The notes beneath the pieces were generated by a model. It had not been told where the DNA came from and did no database searches. It saw only the letters and a list, made by a program, of their open reading frames with translations. Of a stretch of 64,000 nt of DNA, positions 1 through 10,827 are shown in pieces (position 1 is the stretch's first letter; the number at the start of each line of letters is the position of its first letter). The translations under genes were made by a program, and so were the position numbers. The DNA is from Brachypodium distachyon. Taxonomy: Eukaryota > Streptophyta > Magnoliopsida > Poales > Poaceae. The stretch spans positions 47,754,914-47,818,913 of the forward strand of contig NC_016132.3 in the NCBI RefSeq assembly GCF_000005505.3, in the 5' to 3' direction.

Positions 1-75
1 CTCCAAAGATGTTCTGATGTTGCGCACAAAAGGATTGAAAAAGCTGGGGTCAATATTCCAAGTAAGTTACTCTAA
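1..75 (+). CDS. Possible 3' end of an unknown coding exon (partial)
   Basis: Frame 1 reads from the window edge without a stop for 24 codons and ends with TAA at 73-75. Its middle part reads DVAHKRIEKAGVNIP. A good splice donor (AGTAAGTTA) follows CCA at about 60, so this may instead be the end of an internal exon whose intron begins there. Sequence after 75 is AT-rich and not coding-like. I do not recognise the protein. A 24-codon open stretch at an edge is weak evidence. Confidence 0.3.
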   Translation, partial: LQRCSDVAHKRIEKAGVNIPSKLL

Positions 76-1380
76 CCCAGTTACTTCTCTCCCCAATCTT
101 TCATGTTATATAAATTGCGTAAAATATGCATCCTACAAAATATCCCTTACAGCTCCCGGTTTATAACTTCTTGACAATGAGCTATGACACTGACTGCAGC
201 CTTAGTTGACGATCTATATGATGTATTATTGTGGCTCTCGTAATGTTTTTCTAAAATTATTTGAGCCTCCAAAAATATTCGTAGGTGATTTTCCTAGCAT
301 TATATTTTTGAGGGACGTATATCCGGTACTACCTCCCCAGCCTTTGGGTGCTACCGTGCTACCATGGTAGCATCCTAAAAGTTTTCAATTTGTTTGAAAA
401 ACATTTAGTGCGTTTATAAAATATTTGCATACAATCACACAAATTCCGAATCCAAAATCATTATACACATTGAGGAATAAAAAGGAAAATTCATACACGA
501 ATAGTACTTTGTAGGATTGTAAATACATATCTTATAAACTCACTCATTTAAAAAAATTATATGGGTGCTACCATGCGTTGGTAGCACGATAGCACTTAAA
601 AGGGTGGTTGCACAGAATATCTTCTCGGGTCTCTAAGACTCATGTAGGTATGTCATTAGGCAAAACTCATTATAAAGCTCGGATAGTGTTGAGTATACTT
701 AAGCTAGTTATGAAACTTTGAACTTCCAATTTTGAATTATTAATTAAATAGGAGTCTTTGACTGATTTGTTGGCATAACTGTTAAATTCAATATTTTTGG
801 TGTGCTAACATTTCTTATCTCTAAGACATGTGCTCGAAAGAAAAAAAAACATTGTCAGTGTGCTCATCTCTAAGACATGTGCTCGAATTTTCTTTAACAT
901 TGTCAGCGTGTCATCTCTTAGCTAAAGAATGCCATGTTGAGTGATTCCATATCCATCCCCATTTTCCATGTAAAACCAGGGTGCAAATTCATAGTAATGT
1001 GTTGTAATCTGGAACCCTTTCCCGTTTCCCATGTAAAACCAGGGTGCAAAATCACACTACCAGCGGGAAAACAGCCTGCGTGTTGAAAGCGGCACGTCAG
1101 AAGCAGCACCGTCTCCCTGATCAAGACGACCATGTACATGCCACCGCACCACTCAGCTGAGGCTTCCCCGCGCGAAGCACAAAGAGGAGTCTACTGTCCA
1201 CGGCTATTTCTTAGTGAGATAGGATATGAATAAACGCAAGGCATCGGACTTCTCCCTGTTGATCCGATCAGAATATCAGCAATTTTTAGATGGTTGCGAT
1301 CTGATGGGATTCGAACTGTTGTACTCCAACATAAAATGCGAACAATCAACGGGGGTCTCCCAGACCGGGCCAAAACGTGG
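76..1380. other. AT-rich intergenic DNA upstream of the dehydrin gene
   Basis: No gene is visible. Two related short blocks built on GGTGCTACC/GGTAGCA (about 345-372 and 565-603) are each followed by a TAAAAG-type end and may be decayed element termini. A tandem duplication lies at 818-912. A 22-bp direct repeat containing CATGTAAAACCAGGGTGCAAA lies near 965-990 and 1028-1050. Confidence 0.5.
818..912. repeat. Tandem duplication, ~49-bp unit, two copies
   Basis: Both units begin TCTCTAAGACATGTGCTCGAA (818 and 867) and continue through an A- or T-rich stretch to ACATTGTCAG and GTG...TCA. A third start, TCTCT, follows at about 913. Copies differ mainly in the poly-A/TTTTCTTT linker. Confidence 0.75.
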
Positions 1381-1426
1381 CACGTCCGGAGATAACGTGT
1401 CTTCCTCCCGTCAGCTAGCCAGTGCA

Positions 1427-1496
1427 TACGTGGCCGCATGCGGCGACTACGTGGCGTCCCTGCGCTTACCGCCGTCCTCCTACGGCTACATAAAAA
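1427..1496 (+). promoter_or_regulatory. Dehydrin promoter: two ABREs and a TATA-like box
   Basis: The octamer TACGTGGC (ABRE core ACGTGGC) occurs at 1427-1434 and again at 1448-1455 in the same orientation, with starts 21 bp apart, about two helical turns. A TATA-like CATAAAAA follows at 1489-1496, about 180 bp before the ATG. Further ACGT cores lie just upstream (1381-1400). Paired ABREs are a known hallmark of ABA and drought induction by bZIP factors of the ABF/AREB class. The site assignment is from sequence; inducibility is inferred. Confidence 0.7.
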
Positions 1497-1677
1497 CGGA
1501 ATCGTAGACGCTTGCTCCGCCTCCATTGATCGATCCATTCCCATCCTCTGCGAGCAGCACGCGCGCGAAGGCGCCGCCGCCGATCGAGACTAACTCACAA
1601 GCCACTGCCCACGGCCACAGAACCCAAATCGTGAAAATCCGTTAGAAAGAAAGCACTGCGGCGAGAGCGCGCAGCTA

Positions 1678-2455
1678 ATGGCGGACTACAGTGGAGAGTA
1701 CGGGCACCCGTACCCGCGCGTCGACCAGTACGGCAACCCAGTGCCGCCGGTCGACCAGTACGGCAACCCCATCCCGAGGGAACTGGGCCTGCTGCCCACG
1801 TACAGCTCGGAAGGCATCGGCGACATGGTGGTGGCGCCGGCCGATTACGGCGCCGGCATGGCTAGCACGGCGTACCCGCACGAGGGCGTGATACTTGGCG
1901 GCGGCGGCGCCGTTTCCCCGAACGGCGCCACCGAGGCTTACACACACGATGAGGGCGCGCTAAGCGGCGGCAGTCTCGCCCCTGGCGAGACCACGGCGTA
2001 CGCTTATGATGAGGGCGTGGTCGGCAGCGGCATCATCGCGGGCGACCAGCTCCAGTCCAGCAGGGAGAAGGAGGAGCACACGACGCTCGGCGAAACTCTT
2101 CGCCGCTCCGGCAGCTCCAGCTCCAGCTCGGTATGTGCACTTTTAATTCGTTCGCCATCCGAGTATGTATTTAGTTAATTCGCTTGTACCTTCATATGTC
2201 TTGTTGCGCGACCATGTGTACGTGCAGTCGTCGGAGGATGACGGTCAAGGCGGGCGGCAGAGGAGGAAGAAGAGCATCAAGGAGAAGATAAAGGAGAAGT
2301 TTCCGGGCAGCAATAACAGCAACAAGCAGGAGGAGCACAAGGGCGCCGGGCACGCGGTGCCGGCGGCGGCTGGGACGGGGACGCATGCAGCGGCAACGCA
2401 CGAAAAGAAGGGCATCATGCAGAAGATCAAGGAGAAGCTCCCTGGCCACCACTGA
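1678..2455 (+). CDS. Dehydrin (LEA group 2), Y2SK2 type
   Basis: Dehydrins are intrinsically disordered hydrophilic proteins that protect membranes and proteins during drought, cold and seed drying. Exon 1 is 1678-2130 and exon 2 is 2228-2455, joined across a 97-bp GT-AG intron that falls inside the serine run, the usual position in this family; the product is 226 aa. Two Y-segments (VDQYGNP, residues 15-21 and 25-31) are followed by a Gly-rich linker, a poly-Ser S-segment running into SSEDD (about 140-156), a first K-segment containing [14 protein letters not shown], and a C-terminal K-segment ending [10 protein letters not shown]. That gives the architecture Y2SK2. The start is the first ATG of the frame, about 180 bp after the TATA-like box. 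Paired ABREs upstream fit ABA-responsive expression. The second exon is Lys/His rich as expected. A specific DHN number cannot be given without alignment. Confidence 0.95.
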
Positions 2456-4679
2456 GCACGTACGCGCCTCAGTTGACGACGACGGTTCTCGCTTCTTGGG
2501 CTTGTATGGCGTTAGATTAGATAGACATATATTAGCCTCATAAGCTGTACTGCTAGGTGCTAGCCGATCAGTACTTGTGTGCACCACTAGTATATCAAAG
2601 TTCGGTAGCCGATCAGTACTTGTGCACATGTTGGTGTGCGTGATCGATGTTGAATCGCACCATGGTGATGTTCTGTACCTTTAGAATTTAGAAGTACTGT
2701 TGTAATACTTGTGTACATTTGGCATTGTCGCCGTCGCTGTGGTTTGCGGCCGCGCTGCCCACCTGAACCATCGTCGATGGATCGATGTCGGTACTTGTAT
2801 GTCTAGTTGCAACAACGTTGTCATGTGTTTAATTAGGGGCCTTGGTGTGCAGGCCGACCTTTTTTTTTTTTGAAACGGAACAGGCCGACCTTTGAGCCTA
2901 TGTATGGGCCGAGACGTGGCCACACTGCGGAAGCAACGAAATGCTAGTGGGCTGGGCTGGTCTAGGCCTCCGTTACGCGCGGAGTGCCGGGGCGGGAGAC
3001 GAGCACGCGACACGCGACAGAGTCAAGGATCATCCGATTCAGATTCAGGGGCGTGCAATGGCAACAACACAGCAACGACAGCGGTAGCGTATCAGTTGTT
3101 CTTGCTTCCGCTACAGTTTCCACGTGCGTGTTTTGCCTGCGCATGTGTCGACGAAAGGATCCAATCGCCACTGGCGCACACACGGACCGCACGTACATAC
3201 ATCGCCGCCGCTGTTCCGGCTTCAACCCGCTACAGCGTCACAGCGACCAGATCGGCGTGAACCGACCCTCGCATCGCACAGAGCCCTGCCTGCCAGGTCG
3301 CGCCAACGCCCGTACCAGCGGCACACAGCAGCGCCCTTCGTGCTCCCATGCCCTCCGTACCAGACGAGCCCCGTCGCCCCGCCCCTGTTCGCGGACTGTG
3401 CCTGGTCGTCAATTTGTTCCTCGTGGTCTCTCGCTGCGTCCGGTCCACAGATCGCTGATCGGCCGTCTGGTGCATGACAGATAAGATCAGGATATCAAAT
3501 CAAATCAGATGTTTGGTGGTCTGCTTTCGTATTATCCCTGATGAATGATTCCAACCTGGCTCCCCAGGGATCGACGAAACCACGAGGCCACCAAACCAAA
3601 CGTGCCAGGCAGCTTATAGTGCCACGCCCACGCGTGGTGTTCGATGCTATCATCCGTACGTCATCCCCTTTGCTTCTGTAGTTCTGTTCAGCGTCGGTGT
3701 CGGGGAGACGATTAACCTGCGCCTGCCTGACACGGCCGTTCCTTGTGAAGACATCATGCATCCATGCTATGCTACGCGATGGCCCCTCCGTTTTGACACC
3801 TTTCCTGGCCGCTTCTGAAACTTCGGATTGGATTGGAAGCACCATGTCCACGACGACGCTTGCAGCCATCATGCAGTTGCAGTGTTCGTGTCGCCGCTAC
3901 CTGCGCGCGGTCAGAGTTTTTGGCGTCAAGCAAGACATCATGGCTCTGCGCCACGACAAAACCGACGAGACTCACATTTCTCGTCACATGGACATGGAGT
4001 GTATACTACTGTCGGCGAACTGCTGATACAAAACAAATACTCCGTAGGTGGGAATCCCAAATCGGCAGCAAGGTGGTTAGCGTCTTTCTTTAATCTCACT
4101 CGTCTCTCTGTTTCTCTACCAACACCGCTAAACTATTCGATGTCATGGGAGTGATTAGCGTGGTGCAGTACCTTTTAGCAAAAGGGGCCTTTCGAGAAAA
4201 ATTTGGGCTTGAAGCTAACAGCAGCATTAATAATGCCCGTGAAATCGTTGTGCGAGCATTACTGTTCCCAAACAAATCACTGAAATTGACTCGTGTGGCA
4301 GTGTGGCACTCGCAGCTGCTCCTAATTCCGAGTGATATAGTGTAGCATCTGTCTTTCTCATCGATTTCGTGAGACACAAATCAATATAAAAGCTAAAGCA
4401 GGATGGCGACCGGCCAAAGCAATTAGTAAGAGCCATGATGTTAGTTCCTTTTTCAGGAGAGGAAAACCACAAGGCACAAATCTTCCATGTGGTAGCAACT
4501 TACTGAGCAAAAGAGTAAGAGACTTATTCTTACAAATCTCATACGGAGTAGTAAAACTACACAATGTTCACATTCCTATACCTTTTTTCTTATTTTAGCC
4601 ATACAAAAACCATACACAGAAAAAGAAAAGCGTGTTAAAGGAGTAAGGACTAGAGAAAATTAACAAAATACAGTCTCTA
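2456..4679. other. Intergenic DNA between dehydrin and MYB genes
   Basis: Contains the dehydrin 3' UTR at its left end and the MYB 3' flank at its right end. Reading frames up to 166 codons exist around 2980-3480 but have no domain or splice logic. A tiny polyT insertion with a 13-bp TSD sits at 2850-2893. I see no gene here. Confidence 0.5.
2850..2893 (-). mobile_element. Micro-retroinsertion with 13-bp TSD
   Basis: CAGGCCGACCTTT occurs at 2850-2862 and 2881-2893. The 18 bp between them are a T tract followed by GAAACGGAA. A T tract directly after the left repeat is what an antisense insertion with a poly-A tail would leave. Confidence 0.65.
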
Positions 4680-4762
4680 ATCTCCCAGGTGTTGGTCTTT
4701 GCCCCGTGTGTAAAAACAATAGGATATATACGACAGTAATAATAGCTAAATTCAGAAATGCC

Positions 4763-5815
4763 TCAAAAGTACTCGAGGTTGAAGTCAAAATGCGCCATGC
4801 TGTGCTCTTGCCCGCCCTGGCAGGGCAGCACGAACTTGTGCTCAAGCGCCTCATCCTGCTCGCCGCCGCCGTAGCCGGCGAAAGGCTCCGCCTTGCTCTC
4901 AGAGGCCCAATGCCCCTCGAGCACATTGTTCACCTCCGGCGCGCAGTTCCAGTTGCTGCTGTTGCTGGAGCTCTCGCCGTAGCCCAGGTTCTCCGACACG
5001 TCCAGCACGCTGCTGTAGTCCACGAACCCGGACGCGTCCTTGCCACCGAGGTTGTCATACAATGTCATACCGACCCCGTCGAAGCCGCCGTTGAAGGTGT
5101 CGGTGACCGGGAATGGGTCGAACACCTGCTGCTGCTTTAGGGTACTGAAACCCTCGACGGCGGTCTGTGGCTTCTGATCTTTCGGCGCCTGGTCCGTTTC
5201 CACGGCCGCAGCCGCGCTGGAGATGGGTTTGTGGGTGCTCGGGTCGATGCCGCGCTGTCGCAGCTTCTTCTTGAGGCAGCTGTTCCAGAAGTTCTTGATC
5301 TCGTTGTCCGTCCGGCCCGGCAGGTGAGATGCAATCTGCGACCACCTGCATTGATTTTTTTTGTTTTTGCTGATCAGGGTCACCTGCCGCTAACTAACCA
5401 ATTTCACATTGCTAACAACAGGTAAAATCTCGAAGGCAATGTACCTGTTTCCTAGGATCTCATGCAGGCCGACAATGGCGTCCTCTTCCTGCTGCGAGAA
5501 GCTGCCCCGCTTCAGGTCGGGGCGCAGGTAGTTGATCCACCGCAGCCGGCAGCTCTTGCCGCACCTCTGCAGGCCTGAGATTCAGCAGCACGCATTCAGT
5601 ACCAACGACGTGCGCGAACCGAGAACCGATCACAGATGCAACGAAACAGAAGAGCAGAGTAGGAATGGGAGCGTACCAGCGAGCTTGGGCACAGAGCTCC
5701 AGCACCCGACGCCGTAACGGATGATGTGATTGTAGAGCTTCTCGTCCTCCTCGGGAGACCACAGCCCCTTGCGCAGCTTCTGCTGCACGCCGCCAGTGCC
5801 CGCGTGCCGCCCCAT
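4763..5815 (-). CDS. R2R3-MYB transcription factor, MYB61/MYB50/MYB55/MYB86 (subgroup 13) type
   Basis: A nuclear DNA-binding transcription factor. Exons on the minus strand are 5815-5677, 5574-5445 (130 bp) and 5345-4763; the product is 283 aa. Intron positions (after Gly47 in phase 1, inside Arg90 in phase 2) are the conserved R2R3 pattern. The R2 tryptophans are W19, W39 and W59. R3 has F72, W91 and W110. The N-terminus MGRHAGTG, the block [15 protein letters not shown] and the linker [17 protein letters not shown] after R3 are typical of subgroup 13. Members of that subgroup act in secondary wall and mucilage formation, stomatal behaviour and carbon allocation; the role here is inferred. 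The C-terminus is acidic, Ser/Asn rich and lacks a recognisable EAR motif. The start used is MGRH; an in-frame ATG 12 codons upstream is less likely because the conserved N-terminus begins at MGRH. Confidence 0.93.
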
Positions 5816-5940
5816 AGCCCGCGGCCGGTTGAACGAACTGAATTGAAGCAACTGGCGAGCTACCTCGGCAGTGTTGTTGGTTCGTTGCCCGAGTATCTAT
5901 CTGTCTGTGAATCTATCGGTCTCGTGGAGGCTGGCCGGGG

Positions 5941-6001
5941 TATATATGAGGAAGCGTGCCGAGAACTGCGCACGTACGGGGGGGGGGGGGGGGGGGGGGG
6001 G
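5941..6001 (-). promoter_or_regulatory. MYB core promoter: TATA box and upstream 24-bp G/C homopolymer
   Basis: On the minus strand a TATATA box (5941-5947) lies about 125 bp before the MYB ATG. Immediately upstream of it is an uninterrupted run of 24 G on the plus strand (5978-6001), which is C on the gene's sense strand. The run is expected to be length-variable and able to form a G-quadruplex on the template strand; that behaviour is inference. Confidence 0.6.
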
Positions 6002-7402
6002 AGGACGGGGAGACGAAGCAGCAATCAAGTGGGTTCCAAGCAAGCTAGCTAACCCGCCGAGGAGTATCCGTATGTGCGTGTGTGCTTTGATGTGCTTGCG
6101 CTTCAATGGATTGAAGCTTAAGATACATCCCGTCTCTGGGAGGTGGGATTTAAAATAGCTGCTGGGTGCGTGCGGGCGCAAGGAAGAGAAGCAACTTCTG
6201 CTACTGGTGTAACAGCAGAGAGAAGCAGAGATGGAGAGGGCAAAGGGGCCGGCCCCAACGCTACAGCAGGATGGAAAAGACGGAAGAAAAAGGTGGGGTT
6301 AGTTGGAGATACGACTATAGATTTTCTTTTCTCTCTCTCTCTAACACATGGTTATGGAGCACGGCACACCATTAATCATCTAGGGGACTATTGCGATCAC
6401 GCAAGCTAAACACACACCATCTGTACTCTGTTTGCAATGCTACGAACATAGGCTGTGCGTTCCTTTACGTTCGGTATCACACCGGTCTATTTTTCTACTT
6501 GACAAGTTAGTTTTACTGGCGCAAACACAACACATCAATGCAGAACATTTCAACAGAGCGGCCACGTTGTGCTGCTATATAATAGTCTCGTATTAGCTGT
6601 GCTTGGATTACATTGATCGCACTAACCCTGTGTGTCATATGCTATCGACAGGCTTTTGCTTGACTGCCGCGTTCCGTCCATATCGATTTGCAAATGGGCC
6701 GAGCGCGCAATTAATCCCGTCGCCCGCGCGGTGGTGAACCGTGACAACCTGACGCTACACCACGCTAGGCGAGCTAGCTAGCTAGGGTCGAAACGTTCGA
6801 TGCGGGTGGCTGAGGTCGCACTCGCCCGTGTAAATAGAACGCTGTTTTTCTCGAACGGGAATAACCGGATCACTGCCCCTAAAATCGTTTTTGCTGGTGG
6901 CAGCCGACAGTAGGAGAATTGGAAGTGTGTCGACCCCGGCCCTCGCTTTAATTAATTCCCAGAACCGCTGTCTGTCGCGCAGTGCCACTGTGCCCAAATC
7001 GTGACAACGGTATCAAGAATTAGCAGAGGGGCCCGGCGGACGGTAAGCATGCATCTGTGCATATTCTCTTTAGATTCTCAAGAACTAGGAGGGTTATGAC
7101 AATCTAGCTTTTTCAGCCAGCTTTTGCCTATTTCCGTGTTTGCTTAACCAACTTTCTTGCTTTCGTTTGTATTTTTTTCCATATCAAATTAATTATAAAA
7201 TAAGTTCAGCGCAACATAGTTCAGCAATGTTAAATCGAGCATTAGACGGTAAGCAGCTCAGGTTTAAAACTAATAAGCTAACGCGTTGCAGAACACACAC
7301 CGAATACACTAGTTTCGATAAAAAAGAACACACAATTTCGCACGAGCACGCATTCCTCGGTCGATGATCATAAACATCCGATTAAGTGGTTCTTATCATT
7401 TA
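6002..7402. other. Intergenic DNA, no gene seen
   Basis: Upstream flank of the MYB gene, then AT-rich sequence. It carries a CT-rich stretch near 6325-6345 and a GCTAGCTAGC stretch near 6770-6784. No coding frame, tRNA or element ends could be supported. Confidence 0.4.
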
Positions 7403-7515
7403 CTCCCTCCGATCCTAATTTGTTGTCGAAATATTACATGTATGTGGACGCTTTTTAACAATAGATACATCCATATTTGGACAAATTTGAGTCAAGAATT
7501 TAGGATCAGAGGGAG
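7403..7515. mobile_element. Stowaway MITE
   Basis: Begins CTCCCTCCGATCCTAA and ends TTAGGATCAGAGGGAG as inverted termini. TA flanks it at 7401-7402 and 7516-7517. The interior includes TACATCCATATTTGGACAAA, shared with several other copies in the window. Confidence 0.9.
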
Positions 7516-7556
7516 TATATTTTTATAAATCCTGAACGAATTTCATAATTGAATTA

Positions 7557-7668
7557 CTCCCTTCGGCCGGAATTACTTGTCAAAATATTACATGTATCTA
7601 GACGCTTTTACACATAGATACATCCGCATTTGGGCAAATTTGAGACAAATAATACCAGTCGGAGGGAG
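7557..7668. mobile_element. Stowaway MITE, second copy of the same family
   Basis: Starts CTCCCTTCGGCCGGAATTA and ends GTCGGAGGGAG, with TA at 7555-7556 and 7669-7670. The interior AGATACATCCGCATTTGGGC matches the neighbour at 7403-7515, which is 41 bp away. Confidence 0.88.
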
Positions 7669-8237
7669 TAGAAGATTGTTACCATCCACCAAAATAGTTC
7701 TCGGTCCTCTTAGAAATAGCAAAATCGTACAGACACTACTACAGAAAGGCTTATTAGTAACGGTCGAAAAACAACATCAGTAACGGTCGGGGCCGCCGTT
7801 ACTAACTTCCTGTTACTGATGATGGGTATCATCAGTAACGGTCGGTCCAACCGTTACTGATGTACCATCATTAGTGGCGGGCGGCCCGACCCAACCGTTA
7901 CTTATGAAGACCATCTTTAGTGACGGTCACGTTTTCATGCCCATCACTGATGATATGTACATCAGTAACGGTCGCTTTGCCACATCAGTGTCGGGCGAGC
8001 GACCGACACCGATACATTTTCAGTAATTAAAATAATAATTAAAACCACAGAAAATACACAAAAAAATATATATTTGAATACACAGCACATCACAAGAAAA
8101 TACACAGCCACATCATTTAAAGCATACAAATGTATATAAAGCCGCGTCATTTAAAGCATATAAAGAATACAAATGTATCTCACTTCACGACATTGATTAC
8201 AAAGTGTCAAAATTTCATAGCAAAATCAAGTTTGAAG

Positions 8238-8738
8238 CTATTGTTGTGGGTGAACCCTAGTCATCACTTGTTCCACGCGTTCGTAGAAGTCCCCACTAGG
8301 CTTGATGACCTCATTGTTGATGAGATGGGCGAACTCCCTTTGAATGTTATACATGACCCATTTAGGTCGGTGTCCCATTGTCATTCGGGGCCGCCAGTAC
8401 TCTTCCATCGCCGCGACTGACCCCTTCCACTTAGGCTTGAACATGCTGGCATTCTCCATAAGGATGTGACAGCAGTAGTAGCCACAGTACACACTGCCGG
8501 ACGGCTGTTGCTGGCAAGGGAACATGTGGTTGTGGTGAGGCTCGTCTTTATCTTTACCAGCTAGTTTTCCCTTGGTCGCAACTTTCAAGGCAGTGTTAAT
8601 GAGTGATTTGATGGGTTTCCAGTAGCGACCTCGAACACCCTTCTTCGGAAGTAGTGAATCGAAGTAGTACACCGCGGACCAAACCAAACAAATGAGTAGT
8701 GTCACCCAATGGTCTTTGTTTTCAAAAGAAACAAACTT
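8238..8738 (-). pseudogene. Ulp1/SUMO-protease-like (peptidase C48) C-terminal catalytic fragment inside the CACTA element
   Basis: The frame runs from a plausible acceptor near 8738 to a stop at 8238. All members of a C48 catalytic set can be seen in order: His in DHWV (codon 8709-8711), Asp in YYFDSL, Gln in QQQPSG and Cys in YCGYYCC. The ending RVHPQQ before the stop looks like a natural C-terminus. C48-type frames are known passengers of plant CACTA and Mutator-like elements. The N-terminal exons are absent, so this is best read as the remnant left after internal deletion. Whether it is transcribed cannot be judged. It is shorter than a complete C48 domain protein. Confidence 0.7.
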
Positions 8739-8930
8739 TAGTATCTAATGGTGTATAAGAAAGACTGAATTAGAAAAAAAAATGGTTCCATATGTAAACT
8801 TTAACTTACTCCAAATTAAGGAAGAAGAGGATAAAGCCGTGGTCTGCGTATTTCTCCAGACATTCCAAATTAAGGAATAAGAGGATAAAGTCGTGGTCCG
8901 CAAATTAAATTTGAAATTAGAGACATTCGG

Positions 8931-9137
8931 AGAGAAATTGGAGGCCGGCGAGAAAGATCGGGAGGGAGAGAGAGCTCGCAAGGGAGAGGGAAGCTCCGGG
9001 CGACGAGGAGGAGACCGCATTTTGATCGGTGGCCGGAGCTCAAAAATTTGAAATTGGGGAACTTCGTAGAGAAATTGGAGGCCGGCGAGATAGATCGGGA
9101 GGGAGAGATAGCTCGCAAGTGAGAGGGAAGCTTCGGG
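8931..9137. repeat. 70-bp direct duplication inside the CACTA element
   Basis: 8931-9000 and 9068-9137 share AGAGAAATTGGAGGCCGGCG and the following GATCGGGAGGGAGAG...GCTCGCAAG core with few substitutions. A shorter direct repeat precedes it: CCAAATTAAGGAA.AAGAGG at about 8811 and 8866. A run of 14 G follows at 9188-9201. Confidence 0.8.
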
Positions 9138-10768
9138 CTCGAAGATTGGAGCTCGCCGGCCCATGGAGATGGGGGCCGCCGGCGCGCGGGGGGGGGGGGG
9201 GAGAGGAGGAAGGGAGACGGAGGAGGGGCTACCTGCGGGGCTCGCCGGCGGCTTCGGGCAGGGCTTCGCCATTGCTGGAGAAGAACGGGCCGCAGCTGGT
9301 CCGTTACGACGCGCAATGCGACCAGCTGCGGCTCTGCCTCGCGTATTTAAACCGCGAGTATCATCAGTGACGATCGGAACATGGGCGACCGTTACTGATA
9401 ATAGGGAAGACATCAGTAACAGTCGCTTTAACACGGCCCGTTACTGATGTACCACACATCAATGGAGGGCGCGTTAGGGCGACCGTTACTGATGCGTGGT
9501 TCATCAGTAACGGTCGTCTCTTAACCGACCGTCACTGATGTCTCTCGCGAGGAAGGATGGTACATCAGTAACGGTCGCGGCCGCGACCGACACTGATGTT
9601 GTTCATCAGTAACGGTCGCGCCGGACCCGTTACTGATGTGCCGTGACATATAGATCGGTTTGTAGTAGTGAGATTAACAAACAGTACCAGTGTACTACCT
9701 GATGGGAGGATAAAAGATAGCGATACAATGTTCAGTTCCTCTTCTACGTACGCGCCGGCCGCGCTCGATCGGTTCCCATCGATCGCTCGTGTAGCGCGTA
9801 CGTGCGGTGCCTTGAGAAGGCGATCAATCGTGCAAGCAATCATGCCGCTTCCAGTACACACACGCTAAAAGGCGAACGGCCCCTTCCATAAAGCCACTGC
9901 CGCTGCGCCTGCGTGCAGTGCAGGAGAGCTCTTGGCTCCTACGCCAAAAAGGAGATGCACCTGTTTTCTATATGCCAAGCCTTATTGTTCCTCGGATCTT
10001 AGACGAGCAGTACTCAACTTGTAAAACAGTTTCTCTTCTCTGCAAATGCACGCGTTGTCGCCAGTGGGGCCGGGCAAGAAATCACAGCGCACGACACAAC
10101 ACGGCCCGAATCTACATAGTGAAGCGCGCTCGTTCTATTTAGTGTGGCTTGAAGGCCAGTGTGAATGATAGCATTTCGTGTAGGATCGGAGTAGTATAAA
10201 GCATCAGCACAGCAGCGGGGATCGAGAGAGAGCTCAAGGTGCAGGAGGGAGCTGCAACCGCATGGACAGGGACGCGCAGCTGGGAATGTGTCCGCCCGGC
10301 CGGCGAGGCTAAGTTAGCGTGCGTTGGAGAAAGCATGCAGGTTAGCGTAGCACCGAGACCACCGCCCCTGCGCACGGCCGCGAACGTTTGGTGACCTATC
10401 AGGGTCGGGCTTAGCTTCCAATTTGCTCCATCACATGCATATTGTTTGTTCACTTCAGTGACTTCACAGCTTGGTTGCCATGAGGACATATGGCTAGCTA
10501 GCTAATGGTCGCGCCTTCCGCTTGGGCTCTTTCAACTGCAGCTACATGCACGCATGCGTCTGCACGGTGCAATATCAGTTTAACTCACATAACCGTACAT
10601 GCACTGTAACCAAGCCATTTATCAGTACATAGTGTGCATGGAAAATGTTCTAGAAGAATGGGTTTTAGGAAACGTTGAGCATCTGTCTCGGTTACTTTGA
10701 CATTTCAGATTGCTCGGTACGCTTACATATGACCTGTCTAACTGCCACTGCATGATTATTCATTATCT

Positions 10769-10827
10769 CGATGAAGAATATTATTTTTTTTCGAAAAGGG
10801 GGAGACCCGGCCGGCGATGAAGAATAT
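10769..10827 (-). mobile_element. Micro-retroinsertion with 13-bp TSD
   Basis: CGATGAAGAATAT occurs at 10769-10781 and 10815-10827. The 33-bp insert begins TATTTTTTTTCGAAAAGGG and ends GACCCGGCCGG. In reverse it reads as the last bases of a LINE 3' end (GGTCTCCCCC.TTTTCG) plus a poly-A tail. Confidence 0.8.

Larger units (their letters stand above)
7734..9670. mobile_element. Non-autonomous CACTA (En/Spm) transposon carrying a Ulp1-like protease fragment
   Basis: The left end reads CACTACTACAGAAA (7734) and the right end is its near inverse, GGTTTGTAGTAGTG, ending at 9670. The 3-bp target duplication AGA is present at 7731-7733 and 9671-9673. Both subterminal regions (7770-8010 and 9350-9645) are packed with direct and inverted copies of CATCAGTAACGGTCG, the dense subterminal repeats expected of transposase-binding zones in this superfamily. 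No TNPD-type transposase is visible. The interior holds a minus-strand C48 peptidase-like fragment (8238-8738) and a 70-bp direct duplication. Movement would need transposase in trans. Confidence 0.92.

Noticed and set aside
1290..1330. GGGATTCGAAC, like the T-loop of a tRNA on the minus strand
   Set aside because: No matching A-box, acceptor stem or anticodon arm could be built around it.
7770..8010. Regular repeats at a first glance like a CRISPR array
   Set aside because: They are direct and inverted copies with irregular spacing inside a CACTA end, in a plant genome.
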